A DNA stretch of 64,000 nt from Cymodocea nodosa. Taxonomy: Eukaryota; Streptophyta; Magnoliopsida; Alismatales; Cymodoceaceae. Positions 12,121 to 24,284 of this stretch are shown in pieces. Numbering within the stretch: position 1 is the stretch's first letter; the number at the start of each line of letters is the position of its first letter. The position numbers and the translations under genes were made by a program. The notes under the pieces were generated by a model. That model was given only the letters and a program-made list of their open reading frames with translations, was not told the DNA's origin and ran no database searches. Location: NCBI GenBank assembly GCA_036874045.1, contig CM072342.1:8640501-8704500 (forward strand), read 5' to 3'.

Positions 12121-12782
12121 GCATTTTACACACCACATATCCTACAAATGCCTAAATTTAATCTTATGTTGCAGAATGTATTTTCATCTAGAGGTTTTGT
12201 AAATATATCAGGTAATTGATTTTCACTAGACACAGATCCTAATTTAATTTTACCTTTAATTACGTTATCTCTTAGAAAATGATGTCTAACCTTTATATGC
12301 TTTGCTCTAGAATGTAATACAGGATTTTTGGAAAGATTTATTACAAAATTACTATCACAATAAATCTCAGTTGTATCATAAGATAATCCAAAGTCTTCTA
12401 AAGTTTGCCTTATCCATAGAATCTAAGTGCAACACAATGTAGTAGCAACATATTCAGCTTTAGTGGTTGAAAGTGCTACATAGTTTTACTTTTTACTAAA
12501 CCATGATACCAAATTATTTCCCAATAATTGATATGTGCCACTGGTACTTTTTCTATCAAACTTAGATCTTGCATAATCTACATCAGTATATCCTACAAGA
12601 TCTATTGAACTATCCTTGGAATAATACAATCTAAAATTTTTAGTTCCTTGTATATATCTAAATATTCTTTTAACAGCAATTGAGTATGATTCTTTAGGAT
12701 TAGATTGAAATCTAGCATAAGCACACACAGCAAACATAATATCAAGTCTACTAGCTGTCAAATAAAGTAAAGAACCAATCAT
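12121..12782 (-). pseudogene. Element C pol: RNase H
   Basis: The minus-strand translation has the copia link to RNase H (GSLLYLTASRLDIMFAV), then the RNase H core with YTDVDYARSKFDRKSTSG and LVSWFSKK, one stop, and in the same frame ALSTTKAEYVATT and the C-terminal end (EIYCDSNFVINLSKNPVLHSR, HIKVRHHFLRD, IFTKPL). In a live element RNase H removes the RNA strand during reverse transcription. One or two tryptophan codons have become stops (for example just before 12486). The frame ends near 12121, where the spacer begins. Confidence 0.9.
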
Positions 12783-13768
12783 GCTTCTGTATTTTCTTTA
12801 ATCTATTGGTTTTCCTATGTCATCAATATCTAACTTAAAGAAGTACTCATAGGAGTTCCTCAAATTCTTGTATCATTAAAATTAAATTTCTTTAGCATTT
12901 CAACTACATACTTTTCCTGATTTAAAAATATTCCTTTATCCACTTGCTTAATTTGAAGTCCTAGAAAATATGAAATTTCTCCTATCATACTCATTTCAAA
13001 CTGACTAGTCATCTCTTCAGAAAATAATTTTATCAATTTATCAGAAGTTGCTCCAAAGATTATATCATCCACATATATTTGAACAACAATCTGATCTTTA
13101 TTATCTCTCTTGATAAATAGAGTATGGTCTACTTTTCCCATGATATATCCTTGTTCTATTAGAAAAGTAGATAACCTTTCATACCACGATCTAGGTGCTT
13201 GCTTTAAACCATATAAGGTTTTCTTCAATTTATAGACATAGTTAGGATTTTTAATATCTTCAAATCGAAGTGGTTGTTTCATGTAAACTTCCTCATTAAT
13301 TAAACCATTTAAAAATGCACTCTTTATATCCATTTGATATAGTTTAAAATCCATATAGCAAGCATAGGCCAATAATATTCTAATATTTTCTAACCTAGCC
13401 ATAGGAGCAAATGTTTCATCATAATCAAGTCCTTCCTATGTATACCCTTGTGCAACTAATCTAGCTTTATTTTTTATAACTTGACCAGTCTCATTAGTTT
13501 TGTTTCTAAAGATCCACTTTGTACCTATTATAGACTGATGTTCTAGTAGAGAGACTAATTCTCAAACATCATTTCTAATGAATTGATTTAGTTCATCTTG
13601 CATTGCCACTATCCAATTTTCATCAGATAATGCTTCTTCTATATTCTTTGGTTCCACCCTAGAAACAAACATACACATACTATTCAAATTTACTGAAGCT
13701 TTAGTTTTAACTCCCTCATTAATATTACCAATGACTTGAGTGATGGGATGTGATGAAGAATAATGCAA
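12783..13768 (-). pseudogene. Element C pol: reverse transcriptase (RVT_2 type)
   Basis: The longest open piece (13402-12860) shows Ty1/copia RT: YQMDIKSAFLNG, EVYMKQP, KTLYGLKQAPRSWYERL, the catalytic IYVDDIIFGAT, and FLGLQIKQ. Upstream, 13768-13562 holds the usual run-up (EPKNIEEALSDENWIVAMQDELNQF), and the stretch between encodes a KWIFRNK ... KARLVAQGY segment, so the domain is nearly complete but split by frameshifts and stops near 13405-13560 and 12785-12860. RT copies element RNA into DNA in cytoplasmic particles. D lacks this domain. Confidence 0.93.
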
Positions 13769-14322
13769 ATTTCTATGATTCTCCTCAATATTCTCACCAA
13801 CATCTTAAGATACAACACTTTGATCATTAGTTTGATCATCTAAGTTCATATTTTTAATTTTCTCAAATAAATCTTCAATCTCTCTATTGATCTCTAATTC
13901 TTTTAGGAAATTGATCATATTATCATTATTAGCTTTAGATTGAGATTTTCTAAAAGAATTTTCATTGAAGCTTACATGAAGGGTTTCTTTAATGGTTCTA
14001 AAAGTCTTATTATAAACTCTATAGGCTTTACTTCTAATTGAAGATTTAGCTTTTATCTTTAGTGTTAATCTAAGGATAAAATTCCTTCATCCGCTTTGGC
14101 ATGAAATTTATCCCTTTTATCCTTAGTGTTAAGGATAAAACACTTATAGCCAAATGGTTTCATATAGGAAATTTTTGGAACCCTATTAAACATAATTTTA
14201 AAAGGAGTTTTATTAACAAGAGGTCTTAGGTGACTTCTATTAATAATATAACAAGCTGTATTCACTACTTCAGTCCAAAGATTTTGAGGTAAATTATGTT
14301 CATTTAACATAGTTCTAGCCAT
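13769..14322 (-). pseudogene. Element C pol: integrase C-terminal part and linker to RT
   Basis: 14322-14065 encodes the end of the integrase core and the region after it (MARTMLNEHNLPQNLWTEV, NTACYIINRSHLRP, FGYKCFILNTKD), a hallmark of Ty1/copia. 14064-13769 is the variable linker to RT; it has several frameshifts and only fragments can be read. Integrase inserts the DNA copy into host chromatin. D is deleted from just after LPQN onward. Confidence 0.85.
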
Positions 14323-15265
14323 TTCCTGGAGTGATCAATTCTTTCTCTCAATAACACCATTTTGAGAAGGTGCTCTTGGAAAAGAATATCTGTGATCAAT
14401 GTCATGATCTTTACAGTAATTATCTATTTGATCATTTTCAAATTCAGTACCATGATCACTCCTAAGTTTTTGAACAGAGATACTTTGTTCATTTTGAACA
14501 AGATTACAATACATTTTAAATGTTTCAAAAACTTCTATCTTAGCTGCTAGAAAATATACCTAAGTGTATCTAGAGAAGTCATTCACAAAAACAAACACAT
14601 CATTTACCACCAAGACTCATGATTCTTGTTGGTCCAAATAAATCCATATGTATAAGTTCTAAGACTCTCTTGCTTGATATATCAGTTTTGGATTTAAAAG
14701 AGTTTTTATGAAGGCTACCTAACTCACATGTATCACATATGAAATCCTTTGAGTATTTAATCTTTGGTAAACCTCTCATTAAATTTTTTCTAGATAATTT
14801 ATGCAACAGTTTCATATTTATATGCTCAATCCTTCTATGTCACAAACATGCATCACTAGTTTCAGCTAACAAGCATGAATTTAAATCAATTGCACCAGAA
14901 GGTAAAGATAAAATACATATAGAACCTTTTCTTTTAGCAATAAACTTAAGTTCATCTATAATTTTATTAATAATTTTGCATATATTATCTTCAAACAGTA
15001 CATAGTATCAATTATCAATTAATTTTATAACACTCAGCAAATTAAATCCTAGGTTTTCTACTTACAGTACATTTGAAATAACACAAGTAAGAGTTATTTG
15101 AACATTGCCCATACCTATGATTTTATCTTTACTTTTGTTTTCAAATATTACACTTCCTTTCTTGGTATTTGTAAAATTTTTCAGTATACTTTTCTATCCA
15201 ATCATGTGACTAGATGCTCCACTATCTAAAATCCATTTTGATGTTGTTTCCTCCTGCAAAACAAA
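14323..15265 (-). pseudogene. Element C pol: protease and integrase core
   Basis: Right after the gag stop the frame reads EETTSKWILDSGASSHM, the active-site motif of copia aspartic protease (Asp-Ser-Gly). Then come LGFNLLSVIKL, the integrase zinc-binding HRRIEHINMK ... CDTCELG (the preceding Trp is now a stop) and the first catalytic Asp in HMDLFGP. After GGK near 14600 a frameshift breaks the core. D preserves the same stretch as one frame (51597-52601). Confidence 0.9.
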
Positions 15266-17470
15266 TTACGAAGAACTATTTCTTAGTACCCAATGTCTTT
15301 GAGGACCAAGTTCATTAAAAGTATATTTCTTCTTTTTGTTTAAAAACAGCTTAACATTATCATTTACATTCTTATTAATTGTAAGTACTATTGATTCATC
15401 ATTAGCTTCATACTCACTTATAGAATTATTACTCTTATAAACATTCTGTTTATGTTCAGATGTAGTATAACCAAGACCAAACCAATTTTTCTCATATGTT
15501 AATTTATTTTGGTCATGCTCATATTTTTCAGTAAGTTCATACCAAGATTTTGTACCTATATTTGAATTTTCAGTACATACAAAATCTTTTTCTACATCTG
15601 AATTTTCAGATAAATAACATGCAAAATGAGTAATTGGTCTAACACTAGAGTTTTGAATTTCATGCTCAGATTTCTGAATTTTCAATTTACTACAGTTGTT
15701 TGAAATTTTAGAAGCATTAGTAACTAAATTTCCAGAACAATAAACAAGATTTTTAGAAACATTTATAGTCATATTAGAAGTACATTTAGATAAATCACAT
15801 TGGTTTATATTATTACTGCATGATTCATCCCTTGAAATACTTACTACATATTTATTACCTTGTTTCATGATAAAAGGAATTTTAGTCTTAGATTTACTTG
15901 AACTGCAACTAATAAATCCTTTGTTGACTTGAGATTCAGGATATTCAAGATAATCAAATCCTAAGCCAAATTTATATGACACCGCAGGGGTACTAGTTAA
16001 TTTGTCTAACTTAGTTTGACTTAAATTCCATTTCTCAATGGTGGAATTTAAATCTAGCTCTCTCATTTTTAATCTGTCAATCTCTAACTCAAGATCATTT
16101 ATATTGTTTCTCAATTTTTCATTTTTAGATTCGATCTTTAATTTTTTAGCATTTATATTCTGTATTTGTTCATGTAGGACACATTCATTAAATCTAAATT
16201 TATGCAAATCTCTAGCATGATTTTCATTATCACATTTAAACTTCTCTAAAGTAGTAGATAGGAAATAATTTTCTTCTTCCAAAATGGACAAATAGTTTCT
16301 AATATTCTTATTTTCCAGTTTACAAACTTTAAGTTTTTATAATAATGCATGATAAGCACATAATAATTCATCAAAGTTAAAATCTAAATGACTTTCAAGA
16401 TCAGATATTACCTTAGACTCATTTTCCATGAAGCACACATGAGCAACATCTTCTAACTCTTGTTCTTCTTCTGAATGTGAAGATTTTGATGATAATTCTT
16501 TAGATTCAGACTCTTTAGATGTGTCATCCCAAGTGACCTTCAAAGCCTTTTTCTTGTAAAACTTTTTCTAAGTTTTCTAAGCCAACTTCTTCTAATTTGT
16601 CCTACTTTACTTTCCATTTTTCCTTATAGGGCAATCTAGAGAAAGATGTCCAGGTTTCTTGCAGTTGTAACATACATACTTTTTAGATGAAGAATTCTTT
16701 TCATTCAGTGACTTTGACATTGAGGGTTTATCATTTCTGTTCCTTTGCTGTTTCCTAGCTTTTCATGCTTTCTTGAATTTCCTAGTTAGTAAAATTAAAT
16801 CCTTGTCAGAATCAGTAAATATTTCAGAATATGAATTAATTTTGAAGGCTATTTCTTTCTTCATTTTTAGTTTGTTGTGACTCAATGAATCATTTAATTA
16901 AATTTCATAAGTAGTTAAATTTCCTATAAGTTCATTTATAGTATGAACATTTAAATCTCATGATTCCTCAATAGATGTTACTTTCTAAGACCATTTAGAA
17001 CTTAGGGATCTGAGAATTTTCTTACCAAATCCTTGGAATCTAGAAAACATCTCAGAAATACTTTCATCTTCATGCATCTTAAAGAGTTCATACTTATGAA
17101 TTAACATGTTAATCTTAGTCTCTTTAACTTGAGAAGTACCTTCATATGAAACTTCCAATGCATGCCACACCTCATAAGCAGATTTATATGCCGACACTTT
17201 ACTGAACTGTTCATAACTCAATGCACAAAATAAGATATTTAAACCCTTAGCATTCAGAGTTTCATTTTCTTTTTTAGTAATTGTCCAAGTATTATAAGGA
17301 GTAGTTAGCAGAGTATATGGTTTAAAGATTATAAACCACAACTTGTGATCTATAATTTAAAGAAAGACTGTCATCCTATATTTCCAATATTCAAAATGTA
17401 TTTCATCAAATAAAGGACGGTTAAGATTTTGACCTTCATACAAAGAAAAATTACCATTTCTGGTAGCTAT
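15266..17470 (-). pseudogene. Element C gag
   Basis: A capsid protein of about 730 residues. In order: the copia gag N-terminus (NWF-like FDEIHFEYWKYRM), a UBN2-like capsid domain (ALSYEQFSKV, WHALEVSYEGTSQVKETKI, EMFSRFQ), a CCHC zinc knuckle CYNCKKPGHLSLDC near 16650, an acidic region, and a long coiled coil rich in Leu, Glu and Asn (16290-15990). The start codon is lost: ATA at 17470-17468, where D has ATG. Stops interrupt it near 17340, 16960, 16600 and 16340; several are shared with D. It ends at TAA (15266-15268), as D does. Confidence 0.9.
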
Positions 17471-17604
17471 CTTACCTTAGATTTTTCAACCTATAAGATT
17501 TTAAACAGTTTAAAACTTTCAAAAACAACTTGAGCCAAAAATCAACAAAGTTAAACTTATGCTCAGATATTTATTTTTGTTTAAAAACAAGCAAGATAAA
17601 ACTT

Positions 17605-17616
17605 GCTCTGATACCA
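17605..17616 (-). promoter_or_regulatory. Primer binding site of element C (initiator Met tRNA)
   Basis: Minus-strand TGGTATCAGAGC, a match to the 3' end of plant initiator Met tRNA, two bases from the LTR end. It marks where minus-strand DNA synthesis starts. Confidence 0.93.
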
Positions 17617-17618
17617 AT

Positions 17619-19193
17619 TGTAGGATTGAATGACACAAGAGGGAGGTGAATTGTATTTTTCAACATTTTCAATTATAATTAAAACTTCAAAAATAAAAAC
17701 AAGTTGAGACACTATTTTAATCAAATCATTTTATTCAAGGTTTTAATTACAATATACAATTCAATTCTCCTTTGAAATTGTAGATGCAATTATATAACGA
17801 TATCATGTTTCATCTAATTAATTTCATAACTACAAACAGAGAAAACTAATTTGCAGAATTTAAAACATTTCTTCCTATTTGAGATTTTTTTTTTCTTCTT
17901 CTTCTTCTTTTGCAATTCTTCAATGACAAATACCTGACTTTTTTTGCTTCATCGAATTTGTTTTCTTCTAATACTTCAGATCTTTAGTGACATAAATCTG
18001 ACTTTCTCTACTTCATTGAAATTTCTTCCATTTAAGAGCTTTTTCTTGAAGAGGTGTTTTTGATCCTTGAAAAGATATTTCATTTGGTGTGTAGGGATAA
18101 TTGATCAACGAGAATTCTATGCCTTTTATATTGTGTTTTCACTTTATGCATATCCTCTACATTTAATCACTATCAGTTTTCCACTCTTCACATCTTCTCT
18201 TTTTCCTTCATCGAAATACACACGTTCTGACCCACATTTTCTTTTCGAATTTTCTTTAATCATCAATCTTGGATCTCTGAAAATTTTCCTACAAAATAAA
18301 CTTTCTCATCTAAAATTTTTCATCAAATGTAATAAGAAGTTGTTGTGTTAATGTTAACTAAATGAGTAATACACGTAGATTTATAACTTAATGTATCTAA
18401 CTCAACAAGTTCATCATGTGTGAAATCATGTGACAAGTATTGTAGCTAACTCAACGAACTAAGTCTGTGGTGTTATGCTAACTCAATGAATCAACTACGT
18501 TGTGTTATAGTTAGCTCAACGAACCAACTTCATTGTGTTACTGATAACTCAACAAACTAGTAATAAATACATATTTTTATAATAAGAATTTTACCACGTG
18601 CAATAATAACTTTAAGTTTATAACGTTAACCTAACGTGTTGCCTTAGTATTCAATATAGCAACTCAACGCATGTAGTTATGTTAACTTAATGAGTTAAAC
18701 ATGTGCAACTCACGTGATACAATATAACATTTGTAAATTTTAATTTCACCACATATACAATACTAACTTAATGAGTTCGTCTCTTCCTTTTACTCTTTTA
18801 CTCACTAACTTAACGAGTTCTCATATGACCTATTTTAACCTTTAAGCCTATAATTCAATGAGTTCTCACGTGACCTTTATACAAATAACTCACTAACTCA
18901 ACGAGTTGTCTAAATGTGCACTGTTCATGATACAGAAAATATAACTTTAAACATATCATGCTTTACAATAAAAACACACGTTAACTTAACGTTTAGTTAA
19001 ATGAAAAACTAGTATAACGTAATGATTAGTTATTTAATTTAGTATAATTTCAAATTCATTACAGACAAGTATTTATATCAGTAAACTTTTTCTGTATTAA
19101 TTGATGTTCTTAATTTACGTTCACAAATAATAGTAATTGAGTAAATATGATTATATCCGTTTATCACATTTCATCAAAACAAAATACTCAATA
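17619..19193 (-). repeat. Element C 5' LTR
   Basis: 1575 bp, clearly similar to 6295-7849 along its length with scattered, mostly C/T and G/A, differences. TATA box at 18122-18130 (minus). The high-coordinate end reads CTCAATA instead of CTCAACA. The ORF at 18067-18351 is a chance frame over the transcription start region. Confidence 0.9.
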
Positions 19194-20260
19194 GAATTGT
19201 ATCTTTGTGAACTAATGATTTGATTTAATCCCTTTTGTTCATTGGTAAACTTATGCATAGTATTTTTCAAGTCAAAGATTTCAGATTTTAGATTTTTATT
19301 TTCATTTATCAAATCATCATTTTTGCAATTCTTGTTTTCAACATGCACTTTTCAAGTTCAACATTGTATCTTCTAAACATGTAGTTAAATACTTAATTTT
19401 CTTTTTATAATTTTGCATTTAACATATAAGTTGTCAATAGTAGACAAGAGAATATTTATATCTAAATTATCATTATCTACATCAAAATCACTTTAAGATA
19501 AAGTGGAACATACCTCTTGCATTATGTAGCACACGTTCACTAGTATATCTTCATTTGAGCTAGATGAGCTTCTAGATGAACAACTATCATCCCAAGTAGT
19601 TTTCAATGTCATTTTCTTTTTGAAGCTTTTCTTCTTCTTCATTTCTTTCTTATCTTCTTCTAATTGCAGTGGACAATCAAGTTGTATATGTCCTTACTTT
19701 TTGCATTTAAAACATATTGGACCCTTGCTTTTTGATGTGCTAGCTTGGCTTCTTTTCTTCATCTAATTTTTGGCATTTCTAGCACAACTTCATCTTTATC
19801 TAAACTTTAAAGTTCTTGAGTTGATGGGAAGGCTAATTCTTTCTTCATTTCTATTTTCTTTTTAGTACCTCCATCCTCATCTTTCCATTCTTTCATTTGA
19901 ACTTCATGATCTAACAGATTACCCATCAGATCCTCTATAGAGTATTTGTTGAGGTCTTTAGAGTCTTGTATTGATATAGATTTTTGCTTCCATTCCATAG
20001 TTAAGCTCCTAAGAACTTTCTAGACCTATTTACGGATAGAAAACTCCTTTCCCAAACCTCTTAACTCATTTATAATCTTAGTAAATCTAGAGAACATAAT
20101 AGTGATAGATTCATCATCAAGCATTTTAAATAATTCATACTTTCTGAGTAAAATACTAATTTTAGTTTTTTTTTTACTTGGCTGGTTCCTTCATAAGTGA
20201 TTTGAAGGATTTTCCAAGCCTCATGTAAAGACTTACATGCAGATATCTTGTTATAAAACT
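19194..20260 (-). pseudogene. Sire-G copy R, fragment 3: gag middle and C-terminal half
   Basis: Matches copy A gag (32890-33965). Visible parts are the capsid domain end (LHEAWKILQITYEGTSQVK, with a frameshift after it), the DLNKYSIEDLMGNLLDHEVQM block, a zinc knuckle CFKCKK-stop-GHIQLDC near 19690-19720 (a Gln codon turned to TAG), the Ser-rich run, and a coiled coil (DDLINENKNLKSEI). 19194-19198 (GAATT) is the right target duplication of C. The high end is cut by a solo Tat-F LTR. Confidence 0.88.
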
Positions 20261-22064
20261 TGTTTAGGTGAATTTCATTTGCTTTAATTATATGTTTATA
20301 ATTTGTTTTAAAAGTAAACAAACAATTTTCATAAATTAGATATTAATCTAATTTATTTTTAATTGCAAGTGCATAGTATCTATTATATAATTGTACAAGT
20401 ACAGGTCAATCCCATAAAGACTGACTAAAAATTTTATACTATTTTAATTTTATAGTCACAGGTTTATATATGTTGAATTACGCATTCCGTTGACTTACTA
20501 CTAACTCAACGAACTTAGTTCATTGAGTTACAGTTAACTCAATGGACTACCCCCATGGACTTAAGTTAACTCCACAAGCCTCACTAGTAACTTTCAATTA
20601 AATTTGCTATTCATAGAGGAATTCGACCATCCATTGGGTAGTTCCACATAATGTAAACATCCATTAAGTTTTTAATATTAGTTTATACAGTATTTATCAT
20701 TAATAAATATTAACATTCAAATATTTCAAACAATAACCATATTAATCAAGATTTTAGAATTATGTAAGAACTAGTTTCAGTAATCAATAAAATGATTTTC
20801 TATTTTCTAGAATGAAATAAGCATAAAACATTCAATAATACTGACAATACTAAACAAATGATACAATACTAATTTGATAAATATAAAAACATATAATGAG
20901 TTTTTGGTTTGTTTTGTTATGATTTGTTCTTGAAGATGAACGAAATGTGAAATGTAAAATTCTCTATTGATAGCAAAACTTCTGTCACTACATGCAACAT
21001 AATTACACTACTAAAAACTTAATCACTTACTGTCAAATGTCCCTCTCCATATAGAATTGCAAATCAAGACTTGTAAGTTGGTATATTGGTATCAACTCGA
21101 AATCAAGGCTAAAAGCTTTACTATCTCTTGAGAGATGATTCAGTGCTTGGTGAAAATGGCTTCCTTTCCTATGATGTAATACTCCTCACAATGGTTGTCA
21201 ATCACCATGTTTGGCTTGAAATCTACTCGACATCTAGAAAGTGTCCTCACAGACCTTTAATGATTAGTGATGGTATTTAGTGGTGTTGTGGAGCTTTAGA
21301 GAACTATTGATACTTACTGTAGTTAGCGTGGTTCTCCACTCTTTTCAATGTTCTTTCTCTTTTCTATTTATATTTCTTTCAGTAATAACTACTTTTGCCT
21401 AAATGATTAGTTAAATCTCCTTCATTTATATCAACGATGGTGATTTCTTCTTCATTTCATGATTTAAATATTGTGTAATATGTGCTATTATGGTTTTCCT
21501 TTAAATTTCTTGTTTTTGCAACTACTCACATATGAATATTAGAAAATAACTGATCCATGGAGTTAGTGTAACTCAACAGACTTACTTCGTTGACTTAACT
21601 ATAACTCAACAGACTTACCTCGTTGAGTTAAGCTTTGTAGTTTAATAAAACAAATATTTTTATAACATTTCATTTAATATGTAAAAGAAGTAATTCTTTA
21701 TCATTTAATAGTTGATGTGTGCAATAATTCCTAACTTTGCAAGGTTTCATAAACTTATCAACAAAACATTGTGAATTGGTACATGATAATTACCTTTAAA
21801 CTTGTAACTCAATGAATTGCTACTATGCACCTGTACATGATATAAATATGTGAAAATAAAACATATCATGTTTAACACTATAAACCACATGTAATATAGG
21901 TTTTCAATCTTTCAGAAATGATATTTAATTAACGTTAATTCTATGAAATTATGCATATTCTTTAATTAAGGCATGCAATCATGCAATTATAACATAATAG
22001 CTTAATTCTAATATGATAAGCTAAATATTATGCAATTAACCATTAATATCATGCATTCTAAACA
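20261..22064 (-). repeat. Solo Tat-F LTR inside R gag
   Basis: 1804 bp from TGTTTAGGTG to CATTCTAAACA, with a perfect 7-bp inverted end pair (TGTTTAG/CTAAACA). Both flanks are R gag, and the gag sequence continues across with little or no loss, so the two ends mark this LTR family. I cannot see a convincing target duplication (AAACT against ATTGT); age may have blurred it. It carries the GCAAGTGCATAG motif near 20365 and AACTCAACGAAC-like words. No coding sequence. Confidence 0.8.
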
Positions 22065-22368
22065 ATTGTTCAATAGAAAGTGCACAATAAATAATATTCA
22101 GGCCACGAGCATCCATCTAGATGATTTTCTCATCCTCCTTAGACCAATCATCTTCATGACTGGCTAGAAGTGGTGTTCCTCGAACCACCACTTTCCAAAG
22201 ACTCACATCAAAGCTCCTAAAGAAACATTCCATCCTATTTTTCCAGTAACTATAGTTATTACCATTAAATAAGGGTGGATGATGATATTCTGTCCCTCTA
22301 CTAAAAGAAAAGTCATGATCTTAGATGGTTAAATCTATAATATGAGATCAACCTACTTTGATATCAAT
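22065..22368 (-). pseudogene. Sire-G copy R, fragment 4: gag N-terminus and primer site
   Basis: The minus-strand gag start is ATG at 22316-22314 (MTFLL...EGQN), followed after a frameshift by the copia gag N-terminal segment (LFNGNNYSYWKNRM, SHEDDW, ARGLNIIYCALS). It continues at 20260 beyond the solo LTR. Upstream, 22355-22366 is the decayed Met-tRNA primer site (TTGATATCAAAG for TTGGTATCAGAG), directly before the LTR at 22369. Confidence 0.85.
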
Positions 22369-23807
22369 TGTTAGGACCAAATAGCACCAAAGGAGGGGTG
22401 AATGGTGATTTACATATACTTTTAAGCTTTTTCTAACTTATTTGAATGTTTAGTATGCATAGGTATTAAATAGATAATTAAACATGCATAGTGGAATAAA
22501 TAAATAAAAACACAAGGAAATTTTTAGGTGGTTCATTAACTTGGCTAGTTCACCCTCAAGGTTCACTTGGGCTTCACAAAGTACTTCAATACTTACATAC
22601 ACTTACTTTTAAGTCAAAGCAAGAACCAACTATTCACTTGGAGCTTTCTAGTCATAGCTCTAACCAATCACTCAAAAGCTTTCAGGTCAAAACTTCAGTA
22701 AACCAACCTCTTGAATTTTTAGGTCGAAACTTAAACCAACAACTTGAGTGTAGCTTTCAGGTTGAAGCCACAAACTAAATGATCTTTCTTAGATCAGACT
22801 TTTAGTAGTTTTCAACTTGCTCTCTATTGTATATGATCTAAAGTACGCTTTCTTCTATATGGTAGATGATCTACAATATCTATTCTATCTTTGATTGTGA
22901 TTGTATATTTGATCTCACTTTTTAGCTCTACTTAATGTTTGAATAATCTAGTTGTATTTATACTTGTAAATCCAATGATCATATTTTCTCTTTAATGGAT
23001 TTATTCTATTGTACTTTGATTTTTGACAGTCCCAAATATAGTAAGTTACCATTCAATATAATTCAAATATATTGTATTCTTGAAACCTTCCAAAAATCTA
23101 ACCAGCTATCTTGAAACTATCCTAAAAGCTCAAACAATTATTAGAAACTATTCAAAAATCTCAAATAGTTATTCCTTTAGGCTTGTCATGTGAATCTTTA
23201 AGTTCTACATGTGAGTCTTAGTTTTGGATGGTTTACTTGAAACCCTCTAAAAACTCGAACAGTTATTCTATAACTATTCGAAAAACTTGAATAGTTATCT
23301 TCTAACTATCGAAAAAACTCAAATAGTTATCCTTTTATGCTTGTCACGTGATTCTTTAAGTTCTGCATGTGAACCTTCTTAGTTTTAGATAATTTTCTTG
23401 AAATCCTCCAAGAACTCTAATAGTTATTCTGTAACTATCTAAAAAACTCCAATAGTTATCTTGTAACTATCTAAAAAACTTTTCCATCTTCTAGCTATTT
23501 TGTAATTTGAAATTTAAATAGTTTAACTTGAGCTTCCAAATGGTTTAACTTAAACCTTTCGAATATCCTTTCCCTTTAGACTATTTCTCTTGGAACCTTC
23601 CAATTAATTTTGAAACTGTCCGATCAACTATGAAACCTTCCAATTGTTCTTTCTTCTATCTATTCATTTTCCAACCTATGAAATATATATGCTTCTCACA
23701 TAGGTTTTCAAAGGTTTTTTCACTTAATTTATCTTCACAAATAATAGTAATTGATTAAATATGATTACTTACATTTTGTACACATCATCAAAACATAATA
23801 CTTAACA
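22369..23807 (-). repeat. Chimeric LTR joining R and E
   Basis: 1439 bp, TGTTAGGACC ... ATACTTAACA. From 22369 to about 23710 it follows the Sire-G LTR (for example GGTGGTTCA, CACATAGGTTTT); the last ~100 bp follow Sire-X (AATAATAGTAATTGA, CATCATCAAAACA). A primer site for R lies on its left and a polypurine tract for E on its right, so a single LTR serves two different internal regions. Many TAGTTAT/AACTATC words lie at 23080-23640. No target duplication can be assigned. Confidence 0.75.
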
Positions 23808-23822
23808 ATCTCCCCCTTTTTG
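23808..23822 (-). promoter_or_regulatory. Polypurine tract of E
   Basis: AAAAAGGGGGAGAT on the minus strand, touching the LTR end at 23807. A second purine run, GACAAAAAGGGGGAGATG (about 24061-24078), follows the ATTAATGACAAAAA context also seen in C (near 8105) and D (57285-57303). Confidence 0.85.
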
Positions 23823-24284
23823 ATGATGATAAAACCATATTAAATCAATTATGAAATATGTTTAAGGCAATGAAGCACCCCCATTGGGTTAAGTTTTAAT
23901 TTCAACAAACAAGTTTGTTGACTTAAGTTCACTTAAGCTTATTTCTGTTGTTTGCATATATTTTTATAAAACTAATCTCTCAAAAATAAAAACTTTAAAA
24001 AAATTTCAAATTAACATATTAACAACATTATCTCCCCCTTAATCAAAAATTTGAAAATCATAATCATCTCCCCCTTTTTGTCATTAATCAAAAAGATGAT
24101 TACAAAGTATTAAAATGGGAGACATGAATTTACAATGTAATTCTTTATAAACCTTGATAAAACTTGACACACATTTATAGTAAATGTGTGTCAAAACCAT
24201 ATTAAATTAATAAACATTCAATTAATAAATACAAATATTACATTTTATATTTAGAACAAAGTAAACAAACAAATGACATTACAT

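Larger units (their letters stand above)
6295..19193 (-). mobile_element. Element C: full-length Sire-X retrotransposon (Sirevirus-like Ty1/copia)
   Basis: A complete minus-strand LTR element of 12.9 kb inside R gag. It runs from TGTAGGATCG (6295) to CTCAATA (19193, CA decayed to TA) and is flanked by GAATT on both sides (6290-6294, 19194-19198). Coding order on the minus strand: 5' LTR, Met-tRNA primer site, gag, protease, integrase, RT, RNase H, long spacer, extra ORF, polypurine tract, 3' LTR. The order protease-integrase-RT-RNase H defines Ty1/copia; the integrase style and the extra ORF after pol point to the Sirevirus lineage. All frames are broken, so it cannot move by itself. Confidence 0.93.

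Noticed and set aside
17605..17616. tRNA gene
   Set aside because: The tRNA-like words are primer binding sites next to LTRs; no cloverleaf can be formed around any of them.
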